Assembly (NCBI RefSeq): GCF_003576645.1
Contig: NC_044920.1
Location: 2,791,356-2,855,355 of the forward strand
Reading direction: 5' to 3'
Source of the DNA: Ipomoea triloba
Taxonomy: Eukaryota; Streptophyta; Magnoliopsida; Solanales; Convolvulaceae
Length of the DNA: 64,000 nucleotides
Shown here: positions 1 to 13,784 of the stretch, one piece after another
How positions within the stretch are numbered: the stretch's first letter is position 1
Layout of the letters: every line of letters starts with the position of its first letter
Notes under the pieces: generated by a model
The model's database searches: none
What the model was told of the DNA's origin: nothing
The model's input: only the letters and a program-made list of their open reading frames with translations
Program-made: the position numbers and the translations under genes

Positions 1-199
1 CATCCCCATATCCGACATCATCTTAGTATAGTTATCAGTAATCATCTAAACAATACAGACGCATAAAAATTACCAAAACAGAACCCCTCAAAAGGACCTC
101 TAAATTTGACAAGCTTTAGCTTTTAACAGGAGGCCTTGAATTTATCCAAAAATTAAAAAGAGCTCTCGACTAACAAACTCATAAAAATTCCATCTTTCC

Positions 200-480
200 G
201 CGTAAAATCCCGATTTTAAGATACGCTGTGAGAGAAATAATTTCAGCGGAGTATTCGAATTCACTGATGAGCAGAGAGATCAGAGTGTAAGCAGTGATCG
301 TTATGAGCTGGAGCCATAGTTCTAGAGAGAGAAAGCGATGGTTTTGGAGAGAGAAAGCGAGGGTTTTGAGGAGAGAAATGTGGAGAACAGTGAAGTAGGG
401 GGGGGACTTGATGTGCGCGAGCGGAGCAAGAGATTTGGCCGTCGGATTAAGACATTAACGGTTGAGATCGAGAAGTGAGG
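200..480 (-). other. possible 5' leader of a gene lying off the left edge
   Basis: This stretch is less AT-rich than its surroundings. Read on the minus strand it is pyrimidine-rich, with repeated CTTTCTCTCTC motifs and AAAACCCT words like those in many plant 5' untranslated regions. A short reading frame begins near 317 on the minus strand (Met-Ala-Pro-Ala-His-Asn) and closes after about 18 codons, so no coding exon can be claimed. The gene body, if there is one, is outside the window. Confidence is low. Confidence 0.25.
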
Positions 481-643
481 TAGGGTTTTTATTTCAAGAA
501 TCTTTAATGCTCGAAATTGCCTCAATTTGGATATTTTCATTTTTTAAACAAATTGTTTTTGAGTAAAAATCTTCTCCTTTGGATTAAAGTAATTTAATTA
601 CCTTAATTATCTTTAATATAATATTTCTTTTAATATTTAATCA

Positions 644-805
644 TTATTATCTACAAAGACACCAAAAATCCGCTATAGGCCCCACATTCCTACCGACAGA
701 ATAATTACGGTTACTCAACTCATTTTATTATCTACAAAGACACAAAAATTCCGCTCTAGGCCCCACATTCCTACCGACTGAATAATTACGGTTACTCAAC
801 TCATT
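644..805. repeat. 81-bp direct tandem duplication, two copies
   Basis: Positions 644-724 and 725-805 are near-identical copies, both running from TTATTATCTACAAAGAC to GTTACTCAACTCATT with a few substitutions. No coding potential was seen. Confidence 0.9.
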
Positions 806-1034
806 AGGAAGAAGACCTGGTGGGCAAAGGCGTTTATTTAAAATGACATTCAAATTGTGTGTCTGCACTTAATAGATTATGTGCTTCTAAATAAATTGAA
901 AACACGCATACTCACAAATTGAAGACAAATATACTCATAAATTTATGTAGTTTTAGTGTGGAAAAGTTAAGGACATGTAATTTGAGGGAATAAGTCTTAT
1001 ATTTACTATTTTAGTTTGTATTTCACTATACTTA

Positions 1035-2328
1035 GACTCTGTTTGGCAGAGCTTATAGCTTATTTTAAGTTACTAATAAGCTATAAGCTCCGTTTGGTAA
1101 TGTTATCAAAATAAGTTAGTAGCTTAAAATAAGAGCTTATTTTGAAACGCTACTTTAAGTAGCTTTTCAAAAATAATCTAGTAGCTTCTTAACTTTTTTC
1201 CATATTTATCCTTATTATTTTAAATAAATGACATCATTTACCCCTTCCAATTAAAACTCTTTTGGCCTTTTCAATTCAATATGTTTCATTATAATTTCAA
1301 TTTAACATTTGTGTTTGAACAATAATTTTTGTATAAGCTAATTTTATGAATTATAAACATTTTGTTTTACTTTATATATTTTCAAATATATGTTCTTACT
1401 TTATATTTTTATTAAAATATATTGATTTCATTATTTAATATTTTAATAGGTAAACAAACCTATTTAATTTAAAACTATTTAAATTTTATGAAGATGTCCT
1501 TTTTAGGCTCTGTTTGGTAGAGCTTATTTAGGAGCTTATAGCTTATTTTAAGCTACTAATAAGCTATAAGCTCTGTTTGGTAATGTTCCTAAAATAAGCT
1601 AGTATCTTCAAATAAGAGCTTATTTTTGAACGCTATCTTAGGTAGCGTTTCAAAATAAGCTAGTAGCTTCCTAACCTTTTTTCCATCTTTAACCTTATTA
1701 TTTTAAAGAAATGACATCATTTACCCTTCCCAATTAAAACCTTTTTGGCTAAACCTTTTTGACTTTTTCTCTTCAATATGTTTGGTTGTAATTTCAATTT
1801 GACATTTGTGTTTGAACATTGATTTTTGTATGAACTAATCTTATGAATTATAAACATTTTATTTTACTTTATATGTTTTCAAATATATGTTCTTACTTTA
1901 TATTTTATTAAAATATATTGATTTTACTATTTTATATTTTAATATATAAATAAACCTATTTAAATTTAAAACTATTTAAATTGTATGAAGATGTCCTTTT
2001 TAGTCTTTTTACATTTATCAGCTTATCAAAAAGCTAATTTTACCAAACACTTTTAAGCATAACATCTAGCTTAACAGCTCTTCAGATTTCAGCTTCGAGT
2101 TTATAGCTTTTCAGTTTTCAGCTACTTTTCAGCTTTCAGCTACCTTTTCAGCTAGGTTTGCCAAACATAGCCTTAATCTTTTTACATTTATCAGCTTATC
2201 AAAAAGTTAATTTTACCAAAACACTTTTAAGCATAAAAGCTAGCTTAATCGCTCTTCATATTTCAGCTTCGAGCTTATAGCTTTTCAGCTTTCAGCTACC
2301 TTTTCAGCTAGATTTACCAAACATATCC
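1035..2328. mobile_element. Tourist-like MITE (outer copy), split by a second copy
   Basis: The left end GACTCTGTTTGGCAGAGCT and the right end AGCTAGATTTACCAAACATATCC are inverted repeats of each other, and both sides carry the 3-bp duplication TTA (1032-1034 and 2329-2331), typical of PIF/Harbinger Tourist elements. Without the insert at 1506-2172 the element is about 624 bp, close to the size of the insert. No transposase is encoded. Confidence 0.75.
1506..2172. mobile_element. Tourist-like MITE (inner copy) inserted into the same family
   Basis: The ends GGCTCTGTTTGGTAGAGCT and AGCTAGGTTTGCCAAACATAGCC are inverted repeats flanked by TTA (1503-1505 and 2173-2175). Sequence left of the insert (GAAGATGTCCTTTTTA) and right of it (ATCTTTTTACATTTATCAGC) rejoins to match the uninterrupted sequence inside the inner copy around 1986-2020. 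This shows directly that one family member jumped into another. Confidence 0.8.
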
Positions 2329-2653
2329 TTAATTACTTGTGAAAGTGATATATTCTTAAATATGTTAAAATTAATAATGTTGCTACAATTTTTAATCAAA
2401 AGTGGTAGGGAATCTTTAGAATTCCTAGAATCGATTGTTCCATGTACATATAGCTTCAACTAAATGTAATTGTCAAGTAAACATTATTGTATCAATAGAG
2501 GATGCATAGCCTCATGCCCTCACAGAAGGTATTCCCAACTTTGACAAGATAATCTTTTGCTTTGTTTTGTTTTCGAATAGGCTTTTCCACTAACACTAGC
2601 ATCTTAAGATATGCTTGCATTTCTCCAAGAAATTAAGCAATAACATGTCTCGT

Positions 2654-2990
2654 GGAGCCAATTTAGTTGAGTCAGCCGATCATCCTAAAACATTGCTCCA
2701 ACAGCAGTGTGGGTCGGGGGGTTCAAATCTTACTGGGAATTTGAATAGTCATTGGGAGATCTTGACCAATTAGATGTGATGAATACAGGTAAGGGATAGG
2801 AACCTGGTTGAAAATTTAAATAGTCACTGGGAGATCTTGACCGATTAGAGGTGATGAATACCCCTTGTGCATAAAGTATACAGGTAAAGGATAGAAACAT
2901 GGGGATTGACGGTGCAGCTCAAAATTTGGCCCCCTCCGGCAATTCTTAGGGAGGAGTTATGAGAATTTAGGACTAATTTAGCATACATAA
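2654..2990 (+). mobile_element. probable tRNA-derived SINE
   Basis: The head resembles an RNA polymerase III promoter: an A-box-like TTTAGTTGAGTCAG near 2662 and a B-box-like GGGTTCAAATCTTACTGGG near 2719. The body contains a short internal duplication around GGGAGATCTTGACC (near 2756 and 2830). I found no convincing target-site duplication, so the right end is approximate. Confidence 0.4.
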
Positions 2991-5219
2991 GACATGGTGC
3001 AAATTGTACTTACAATCAATGTTAGATGAGGATGAGTGGAGTTAATGAAAAGGGTAGGGGACTACGGGAGGGGATATTACTTTCTTTTTTTTTTTTTTTT
3101 TTTGGGGGATATTACTTATTACATGTGTATAAATTGAGATACTACAATGAATGAATATATTTGTTAAAGTCATAAAAACGTTACTTGGAGATTGTTAGGA
3201 TAAGTTCATCTCAATTGCTTATATTTATAAGGTTCGCGCTTATGGAAATATAATTATTAAGTCTTAGAGTTATTAATCCCAAGAAAATATATATTTGTAA
3301 TTACACTATTTATAAATTATAGTATTGTGCAATTAAATCAATGTTCAACACGAAAATTAAAATAAGTAAATGCTTAGTATAATTTTTAAATATCAAAGTT
3401 AATTACTATAAAATAAAAATGATTATTTTCAACATGTAATAAAAATAATAGTAAAGATGAGTATTGTTATAAATAATTATAATCGAGAATAAAATTATAT
3501 CTTAACAATTTTTATATTAAAAACTGTACAATGTCTTTATTCAAAAAAAAAATATTCATTATTAAAAAATTTAAAAAGAGATATAATTTCATTAATTATA
3601 TTGTCTGTATTTTCTACAATACAAAGATTCATTACCTTCAAATTTATTAATTAATTATATTCACTGCATTGTTCATTGTTTTTTTTTTACACTATCTTGT
3701 AATTAAATCTCAAAGTTATACTAAAAAAATAATGTTATATATTTATTTACCAAGTATTATGTTAATAACATTGAAAAAAAACAGTTGGAACTAATCTTTC
3801 AAATTCAGAAAATAAGAAATTTGAAAAATAGCTACCGTTGCAGCATTCATTAATCTTGTATGTAAAATAATTATTGTGCATTCTTTAAATATATTAGAAC
3901 TAATATAAATTTACAATTCATTTCATTTTCTACAATCAACTTGTTTGGATTAAAGACAATATCAACATCGATCTTGACAACAAAAATAATTGGTATATAG
4001 AATGTAGGCACTGTTTAAAAATGTTTATGCATGCACAAAGTGGCAAATTATTTAACTGCATGCATTGTGATGAAAAGGCATCAGTGGATACTCCAAGATT
4101 AGTATCAAATCAACAAAATTTTTTTTTTTTAAAAACACACACACACACACAAAATCAAGTACTATACTCATTCATAATAATTCCAAAAATATGAACTTCA
4201 AAATAAACATGTGCAAAATGGATGTAAAAACTGTTGATGAAACTATACATCTTGTAGCATCAGTATTCGGACTACCTGCAACGCTATTGTTGTTACTATC
4301 AAGTAAACAAGTTATGAAACTAGAACAAAATATACTACTCATTAACCTTCTACAAATATAATAAATATTAATATTTTGTTCAATACTTTCACATGAAAAT
4401 GTACGACACACATCTCACAACACATGAAACATGTAGGGGGAAAAACTACCACTGTCAAATATTAATAGACGCTTGCAAAATTAATAGTTTATAGTACAAT
4501 TAAGATCTCAGTCATATATACAAACACAATGAGACAAATCCACAACTTCCTACACCATAATCTTATTGCATGATGTTGCCCTCTATACTACCACAATAAC
4601 TCAATTGCACATGACGCATAACTAAACACCAATAAAAAATTAAAAAAAGAAGAAGAAGACAAGTACTGAAGATAAAGGCAACAACAATGCTATCTAAAAG
4701 AGAATTAAAAAGGTTTAGAGAAATTAAAACGAAAAAAGTAGTATTTATTCATACTATCATTTTAGACTAAGTAATTAGATTAGCGTTTTTACAAAATTGT
4801 AAATATTTATTTTAGTGATAATTATAATCATTCATATATTATATTGCATTCATAAACTTTGAATTACCGATTTAAATAAACAAATTCAACATTTAATTAC
4901 ATATGCATGAACATCTCCTATATAATCTTGAATTGATATACTTTAAAATACTTATTTAATAATAAACATCGGGCATTATCTCATTCGCGCAATGTGCGTG
5001 AAAAATTAGTAATATATATAAATCTAAAACAAAAAATGAATTTAACTCTAATATTTTTTTAAAAAAATGAAATATATGTCAAATAGGTGTACATAATTCT
5101 AGTTTTCAAAAAAAAAAAAAGGTGTACATAATTCTATAGCATAAAGTAAAGTACAATCTATTTACATAAAAAAAGATTTAAAAAAAAAATCTTTGACATC
5201 ACTATTATTATTATTATTA
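2991..5219. other. gene-free AT-rich stretch
   Basis: No protein, RNA or intact transposon was recognised. It holds a poly-T run at about 3084-3103, a short (CA)n tract near 4134-4151 and a TTA microsatellite at about 5206-5222. Short open frames have no recognisable domain. Confidence 0.6.
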
Positions 5220-5222
5220 TTA

Positions 5223-5523
5223 GGATGTGTTTGGTTAGTGGGTTTAGGTATAAGGAATGGGTATAAAAATGATTGTTAGTGTTTGGTTGATAAGTTTTGA
5301 GAATACTACTATGGGTTTGGAATACGCCATTAATGCGAAAACCCATACCCTTATTAAATAAGGGTTTCATTTCCCTTCATCCTTTCTTCCACAACTATTA
5401 ATAATCATTCCCATTCCATCCAATTACCAAACATGCTAAATACTTTCACCAAAACGCATTACCCTTACCAAGTATTTGATACCCATTCCGATTCCGATTC
5501 CCATGTACGAACCAAACACACCC
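5223..5523. mobile_element. Tourist-like MITE, 301 bp
   Basis: Terminal inverted repeats GGATGTGTTTGGTT and AACCAAACACACCC are flanked by TTA at 5220-5222 and 5524-5526. The body is built of variants of GGTATAAGGAATGGGTAT. The left end of another copy lies at the right edge of the window (63962-64000). Confidence 0.8.
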
Positions 5524-5526
5524 TTA

Positions 5527-6005
5527 GATATATAGATTCACATATAGTAATTCAAGTCTTATTTTGTTTGTAAAATTTAATATGATAAATTATAAAATAC
5601 AAAGTGTATTTCAAATTTAACGTGAGATACATATTAAAAATAATATGATTGATGGCAAAGAGACAAATTATGGTTCACACAATATTATGTGGATCGTAAC
5701 AAAAAAGTACATTTTAATACATTAAAAGTATATTATTGTGTATTGAATATACATTACACAAAATAATGTACTTTTAATACTCAAATAATCTATTTTTCTT
5801 AAATACAATGTACATTTTTAATATATTAAAATTACATTATTTTTGTACTGAATGCACATTATTTGATAGTATGGTCCACACAATAATAATTGTAGCAAAG
5901 GTGCATAAGAGATATTGGAGATTCAGTCAATAGAATTAATTAGTCAAAATAATGTTGGAGGATAATTAAGGTAACCGTTACACATAAATAAAGTTATTAA
6001 ACTGT
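5527..6005. other. gene-free AT-rich stretch
   Basis: No gene seen. The stretch at about 5700-5890 has repeated words around TACATTTTTAATA and ACATTATTT in both orientations and may be an old MITE, but I could not set its ends. Confidence 0.5.
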
Positions 6006-6296
6006 GGGTCTACAATTACGTAGCGTTTTGTTGGAATGATGAAATTAAGGGAGAAATGATTGTAATTTCGTATGAAAGAATAAGGTGGAAATTCATATTC
6101 CATTGTTTGATAGACATGAATATAATTGTTAACAATTGAAATAAAAGAAGTGAATAAAGACTAAAATACCTTGTATAATAATAATGATAATAATAATAAT
6201 AATTCAAAATTGTAATTTAATGTGAAATTCCAATTCCACATGTTGTGAAATTACAATTCTGGGGACGTAAGGATTGTAACGTAATTCCCCAACCAA
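6006..6296. mobile_element. MITE-like repeat
   Basis: A roughly 290-bp block begins near GCGTTTTGTTGGAAT and ends near ATTCCCCAACCAAATAATAA, giving weak inverted ends. It is rich in TTGTAATTT/AAATTACAA words and resembles the block at 38652-39012 in composition and layout. No transposase; boundaries are approximate. Confidence 0.35.
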
Positions 6297-7711
6297 ATAA
6301 TAATGGATAAATTCCAATTTTTTCTATTGATTTATTGTAGAATGTATTTTATATTCATTTTGGGTCATCCCACATAAAATCAACCATCATAATTATAAAA
6401 TACAAAGTGTATTTTAATTGTAATGTAATATGTATTTATAAAAAAAAATTTAAAAAAATTGTGCCCATGCTCTCCCATATCTTTCGAGAACTATTTAGAA
6501 AAGAAAAAAGTAGTAAAAAAAACCCACCGAATCCAAAAACTGGAGCCTGGAGGGTGGTGGGCACCCGCAGATTGTGGTCTAAAAGAAGATTTGTCAGGTA
6601 GAGGCACGTGTGGGGCACGTGCAGGAGAAGAACAGTGCCGTTTTTTCACTTCTCAGCGTGTGGGCCATACGCCCATTATTAGTATTCTGTTTGCGCGTGG
6701 TACACGCAAACCTATCCTATCCTAAATCATTCCTAAGGCTAAACATCATATATCGCATTCGACTTTTGTTCACAATCTATACATGTTCCGCTGTTTTTCC
6801 TTATTTATTTTTATTTATTTACAAGGAATGGTATATTTTCTAATAAAAAATATTATTTCTATTTCCAAATTCAATTTCAAATTTTTATATATATATATTT
6901 TTTAAAATTTTAATATTGATATTTTTTATTTAAATTTATACAATAGAGATAACTAATTATTATTTTTTATCATATCAAGAAATAAAAGTAAAATAAATAT
7001 AAATAAAGAATACATGTAAACATGTAGTTAAGCTCAATAAAATTTATATTTTTATATATTAATATCATAGGTTGAGAAAGTAGTTATGAACAAATACTAT
7101 ATTGCAATTGAGTCAATAGCACTTAAAAAAATCTCGTAGTTCGTATACTGTTTGGGCTTTAGTTATTTTATATGAGTTTTTTTTTTGTCCAAAAAATTAA
7201 ATTTGAAAATTTCTAATAATATTATTATTTATTAAATAAAATTATCATATAATAACTAAATATTTATTATAAAATATATTAATGTCATTATAAGTCATTT
7301 TTCATATTATTATATAACCTTGTGCTCAGATAGCATGTTTAGACTCTCTCATATGGGATGTCATGAGATCAAGCTTTAGTATAGGCAATATTGACTCTTT
7401 GTGGTTGAGAAAGTATAGATAAATAAATACTACAATGTAATAGAGTCACTTGTATTAAAAAACAAGGCTAATCAAACTTTTTTTTTCGAATAATTAATAC
7501 TATAACATAGTCAAATTAATTAACAATTAACTGCTAAATGCTACTGTGGTAATTGCCAAACAAGGCATGGTTATTATTGTGTAAATCTTTTAAATAATTT
7601 GTGATTGAATTGACTAATTAATTTGCGATTAGTAAAATTTTTTCAGTTTTAAAATTTTATTTTAAAAAATAGCTCTAATTCAATTAGCTACATTTTATGT
7701 ACTTTGTAGAG
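6297..7711. other. gene-free stretch with a G-box pair
   Basis: No gene recognised. A less AT-rich island at 6450-6720 carries two CACGTG G-boxes (6605-6610 and 6616-6621) and gives several overlapping short open frames with no domain. The part at 7320-7440, including GACTCTTTGTGGTTGAG, resembles SINE-derived sequence seen elsewhere in the window. The rest is low-complexity A+T. Confidence 0.5.
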
Positions 7712-8534
<823 letters not shown>

Positions 8535-8759
8535 AGCCACCCCACCCCAACACAAAATTCTTTTAATATTTAAGGTGGTGTCTTAAAATAATGATATTGA
8601 AGGGTTAGGTAAAGAAAGGAGTTTATTTGGAAAAAAATTGTTAATGTCATAATAAAATGATTAAGGCTCCATTTGAGGGAGCGGTCCATTTGAAAAATTA
8701 CAATACACTTATGTAAAATTGTTTTACACAAGATTTATTCTATTTTGAATGGATAAATA

Positions 8760-9082
8760 TTGGTGGTGTTTGGTAAATAGCTGTTAGCCGATTGTGTTAA
8801 TAGATTTAGTTAGTCGATAACATTAGTTGATTGAGAAAAAATATTTGGTAAATTGGCGGTTAGCTGATAACTGATTAAATGCAAAGTGACTTTCTCAAAA
8901 AGCTTATTATGAAAAAATTATTTGAGCAACTTTTTGAATTTTAGCATTTTGGGGCAATAAGTTGTTACAAAAAGCTAATTAATCAAACACTTACATTGAA
9001 TATTTAACTAAGTCAAACAACTAATAGTAATCAAATAAGCTAAAATTGATTGATAAGTTAATTATATTACCAAGCATGGTGA
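8760..9082 (+). mobile_element. MITE, family shared with 35508-35807
   Basis: The block starts GGTGGTGTTTGGTAAATAGC and ends TATTACCAAGCATGGTGAT, giving imperfect inverted ends. Inside are CTTTCTCAAAAAGCTT and GCAATAAGTTGTTACAAAAAG, which recur in opposite orientation at 35508-35807. No coding capacity. Confidence 0.6.
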
Positions 9083-10070
9083 TAATAAAAAATGTTATAG
9101 TACATACTTTCTTATTAAGAAAAGTGTGGGTATTCTTTGAACATAATAAAGGATAAGGATGCATAATTTAATCATTTAGAATATGTACACATGTGGTCGA
9201 GTGGTTTTTATTTTGGCAATACGTACGGTACTAAAAAGAATACAATAGAAAAAAGATATATAGGAGCAATTGAGGTCACATGATATGTCTCATTGTGCAA
9301 TAAGTTATCAGTGTATTCCTGAACAGTTTGTCTGTTAATCTCGGCCATTAAAAAATATCAATGGATGGCACTTGTCCAAAAGGTATTAAAGGAAGTTCAC
9401 TGCACTTAACCTTATAATATATATACTAATAGTATATTAAGACTTTATATATCATGTTATTATATTCTAAGATAAGAAATATGGCGTATATGTGTGTTCG
9501 TGGTATTGTAGCATCACTGGATTAATTAATTGGGGGTGTGTGGACCTTATGTTCACCCGTGATTCTATTGCTTATAAATTGTATCACGTATGGAATGGAT
9601 TCGAGTCTATAAATTTGTGCATATAATTTTTGTTTATGGAATTATTTGTCCATGAGCTATTTTCTAGATTTTGTGATTTGTGAAATACGGTGTCCTCCTA
9701 TTTTTCATTACACTTTGAGACTTTATTTGAAAACTGAAATTATCCAAGCCGAATTTTCACATTTGTCTCTTCGTAAAATGTATTCAACACCAATTTTTAA
9801 AAGATATGAATATTTGGTTGATGCTTGAGGAGACATTTCTTATACTTCTTCTTTGTTGTGCAGGATAGAAGTTTTATGCTTTTCTAATGAATATTGATAC
9901 TTCTAATTTATCTCTTCCAAATGTTCATTTCTATTGTTCTTCAAACTTTTTTTTTTTTTTTAAATCCTAACCTTTTGCATTTTATGATGTAACTCTTCTA
10001 TTGAAGAAAAATCTTTTGTTTTGTAAAGCCTTTTGTTTATTTAACTATTCTAAAGTCTTCATGGCTTTTG
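9083..10070. other. gene-free stretch left of the satellite array
   Basis: No gene recognised. A 60-codon frame at 9646-9828 has no recognisable feature. The last part (about 9990-10070) already contains words such as AACTCTTC that are typical of the adjacent array. Confidence 0.5.
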
Positions 10071-10074
10071 TTGA

Positions 10075-13000
10075 AGAACATGTTTTATCAAATGAGGTTT
10101 TCTATTGACTTTATTCTAAAATCTCATCCGGAAGTAAAATCTCTTCTATTTGCTAACCTCTTTCAAAGGAAGAACTCTTCCAAAGGCAAACCTCTTTTGA
10201 TTAAAAACATCTTTTGAGAGTGAAACCGTCTCATTGACGTAATAAGTTTGACTATTTTGTCATGACGAGTCTTCTTATTTCATTATTTGACAAGTCTTAT
10301 GTGGAGAATAGATTTTAACTCTTCCAAGGAAAACATCTATCTTCTAATTGACATAATCATAGTTGAAGAACCTGTTCTGTCAAATGAGATTTTCTATTGA
10401 CGTTATCCTAAAATCTCATTAGAAAGTAAAATATCTTCTATTTGCCAACCTCTTTCAAAGGAGGAACTCTTCCAAAGGAAAACCTCTTTCAATTAAAAAC
10501 ATCTTTTGACCGTGAACATATCTAATTGACGTAATAAGTTTGACTATTCTGTCATGATGAGTTTTCTTATTTCTTTATTTGACAAGTCTTATGTGAGAAT
10601 ACATGTTAACTCTTACAAGGAAATCAACTTCTAATCGAAAACATCTTCGTAGAGTGAACATTTCTAATTGACGTAATCTGTTTGATTTTTTTTTGCCAAA
10701 TGAGTCTTCTTATTTCTTTATTTGACAAGTCTTATGTGGAGAATACATTTTAACTCTTCCAAGGAAAACATCTTCTAATCGAAAACATCTTCGTAGAGTG
10801 AACATTTCTAATTGACGTAATCTGTTTGATTTTTCTGCCAAATGAGTCTTCCTATTTCCATATTTGACGAGTCCTATGTGGAGAATACATTTTAACTCTT
10901 CCAAGGAAAACATCTTCTAATTAAAAACATCTTCGTAGAGTGAACATCTTCTAATTGGCGTAATTGGTTAGATTTTTCTGTCGGATGAGTCTTATTTCTT
11001 TATTTGACAAGTCTTATGTGGAGAATACATTTTAACTCTTCCAAGGAAAACATCTTCTAATTAAAAACATCTCCCTAGGGTGAACATCTTCTAATTAATT
11101 CTTTGTCAGATGAGTCTTCTTATTTCTTTATTTGACAAGTCTTTATATGGAGAATACATTTTAACTCTTCTAAAGAAAACATCTTCTAATTAAAAACATC
11201 TTCGTAAAGTAAACATCTTCTAATTGACGTAATGGATTTGATTATTCTCATAGATGAGTCTTCTTATTTCTTTATTTGACCAATTTTATGTGGAGAATAC
11301 ATTTTAACTCTTCCAAGGAAAAACATCTTCGTAGAGTGAACATTTCTAATTGACGTAATCTATTTGATTTTTCTGCCAAATGAGTCTTCTTATTTCCATA
11401 TTTGACGAGTCCTATGTGGAGAATACATTTTAACTCTTCTAAGGAAAAGATCTTCTAATTAAAAACATCTTCTTAGAGTGAACATCTTCTAATTGGCGTA
11501 ATTGGTTAGATTTTATGAGTCTTATTTCTTTATTTGACAAGTCTTATGTGGAGAATACATTTTAACTCTTCCAAGGAAAACATCTTCTAATTAAAAACAT
11601 CTCCTAATTAAAAACATCTCCCTAGGGTGAACATCTTCTAATTAATTCTTCTGTCAGATGAGTCTTCTTATTTCTTTATTTGACAAGTCTTTATGTGGAG
11701 AATAGTAGAATACATTCTAACTCTTCCAAGGAAAACATCTTCTAATTAAAAACATCTTCGTAAAGTAAACATCTTCTAATTGACGTAATGGGTTTGATTA
11801 TTCTCATAGATGAGTCTTCTTATTTCTTTATTTGACCAATTTTATGTGGAGAATACATTTTAACTCTTTCAAGGAAAAACATCTTCGTAGAGTGAACATT
11901 TCTAATTGACGTAATGCGTTTGATTCTTCTCGCATATGAGTTTTCTTATTTCTTTATTTGACCAGTGTTATGTGGAGAATACATTTTAACTCTTCCAAGG
12001 AAAACATATTCTAATTAAAAACATTTTCTTAGGGTGAACATCTTCTAATTAATTCTTCTATCATATGAGTCTTCTTATTTCTTTATTTAACAAGTCTTTA
12101 TGTGGAGAATACATTTTAACTCTTCTAAAGAAAACATCTTCTAATTAAAAACATCTTCGTAAAGTAAACATCTTCTAATTGACGTAATGGGTTTGATTAT
12201 TCTCTATAGATGAGTCTTCTTATTTCTTTATTTGACCAATTTTATGTGGAGAATACATTTTAACTCTTCCAAGGAAAACATCTTCTAATCGAAAACATCT
12301 TCGTAGAGTCTTCTTATTTCTTTATTTGACCAGTTTTATGTGGAGAATAAATTTTAACTCTTCCAAGGAAAACATCTTCTAATTAAAAATATTTTCGTAG
12401 AGTGAACATCTTCTAAATGACATAATCGGTTTGATTCTTCGAGCAAATGAGTCTTCTTATTTCTTTATTTGACCAGTTTTATGTGGAGATTACATTTTAA
12501 CTCTTCCAAGGAAAACACCTTCTAATTAAAAACATCTTCATAGAGTGAACATCTTCTAATTGACGCAATTCGTTTGATTCCTCTAGTAGATGAGTCTTCT
12601 TATTTTTTTGTTTGACCAATTTTATGTGGAGAATACATTTTAACCCTGTTCAAGGAAAACATCTTCTAATTAAAAACATTTTAGTAGAGTGAACATCTTC
12701 TAATTGACGTAATCGGTTTGATTCTTCTCACATATTAGTCTTCTTATTTCTTTATTTGACTAGTTTTATGTGGAGAATGCATTTTAACTCTTCCAAGGAA
12801 AACATCTTCTAATTAAAAACATCTTCGTAGAGTGAACATCTTCTAATTGACGTAATCGGTTTGATTCTTCTCGCAGACGAGTCTTGTTATTTCTTTATTT
12901 GACCAGTTTTATGTGGATAATACATTTTAATTCTTCCAAGGAAATCATCTTCTAATTAAAAACATCTTCTAATTAAAAACATCTTCGTAGGGTGAACATC

Positions 13001-13625
13001 CTCTAATTGACGTAATCGGTTTGATTCTTCTCGCGGATGAGTATTCTTATTTCTTTATTTGACCAGTTTTATGTGGAGAATACATTGTAATTAACTCTTC
13101 CAAGGAAAACATCTTCTAATTAAAAACATCTTCATAGAGTGAACATCTTCTAATTGACGTAATCAGTTTGATTCTTCTCGCAAGTCTTCTTATTTTTCTA
13201 TTTGACCAGTTTTATGTGGAGAATACATTGTAATTAATTTAGAGTGAACATCTTCTAATTGACGTAATCAGTTTGATTCTTCTCGCAGACGAGTCTTCTT
13301 ATTTCTTTATTTGACCAATTTTATGTGGAGAATACATTTTAATTCTTCCAAGGAAAAACATCTTCTAATTAAAAACATCTTCGTAGGGTGAACATCTTCT
13401 AGTTGACGTAATCGGTTTGATTCTTCTCGCAGATGAGTCTTCTTATTTCTTTGTTTGACCAGTTTTATGTGGAGAATACATTGTAATTAACTCTTCCAAG
13501 AAAAACATCTTCTAATTAAAAACATCTTCGTAGAGTGAACATCTTCTAATTGACGTAATCCGTTTGATTTTTTTGTCAGATGAGTTTCTTATTTCTTAGT
13601 TTACTAAGTCTTCTATTGAGAATGC
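10075..13625. repeat. satellite-like tandem array of ~142-bp units
   Basis: About two dozen degenerate units follow head to tail. Recurring words are GAGTCTTCTTATTTCTTTAT, TTATGTGGAGAATACATTTT, AACTCTTCCAAGGAAAACAT and ATCTTCTAATTGACGTAAT. The word GTGGAGAATAC recurs roughly every 142 bp, for example near 10736, 10878 and 11018. The first two units are longer, with a period close to 297 bp (compare 10088 with 10385) and extra sequence around CCTCTTTCAAAGGA. Some units are truncated (near 12300 and 13230) and one block is duplicated. There is no sustained open frame. Confidence 0.9.
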
Positions 13626-13784
13626 ATCTTCCGTTTCAGCATTTCTTCATTTTTGTCAAACTTACAATCAAATTGACTCTTATGATTCGAAAACTCTTCT
13701 TTTTCTACTAAGCCTTCAGCCAAAATATGTCTTTTGTGTTGAGTTTTGACAGACTTTGCTACTGTTGTCTTATCTTCTAATTTT

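Noticed and set aside
10075..13625. CRISPR-like regular repeats
   Set aside because: The repeats are contiguous ~142-bp degenerate units without unique spacers, in plant nuclear DNA.
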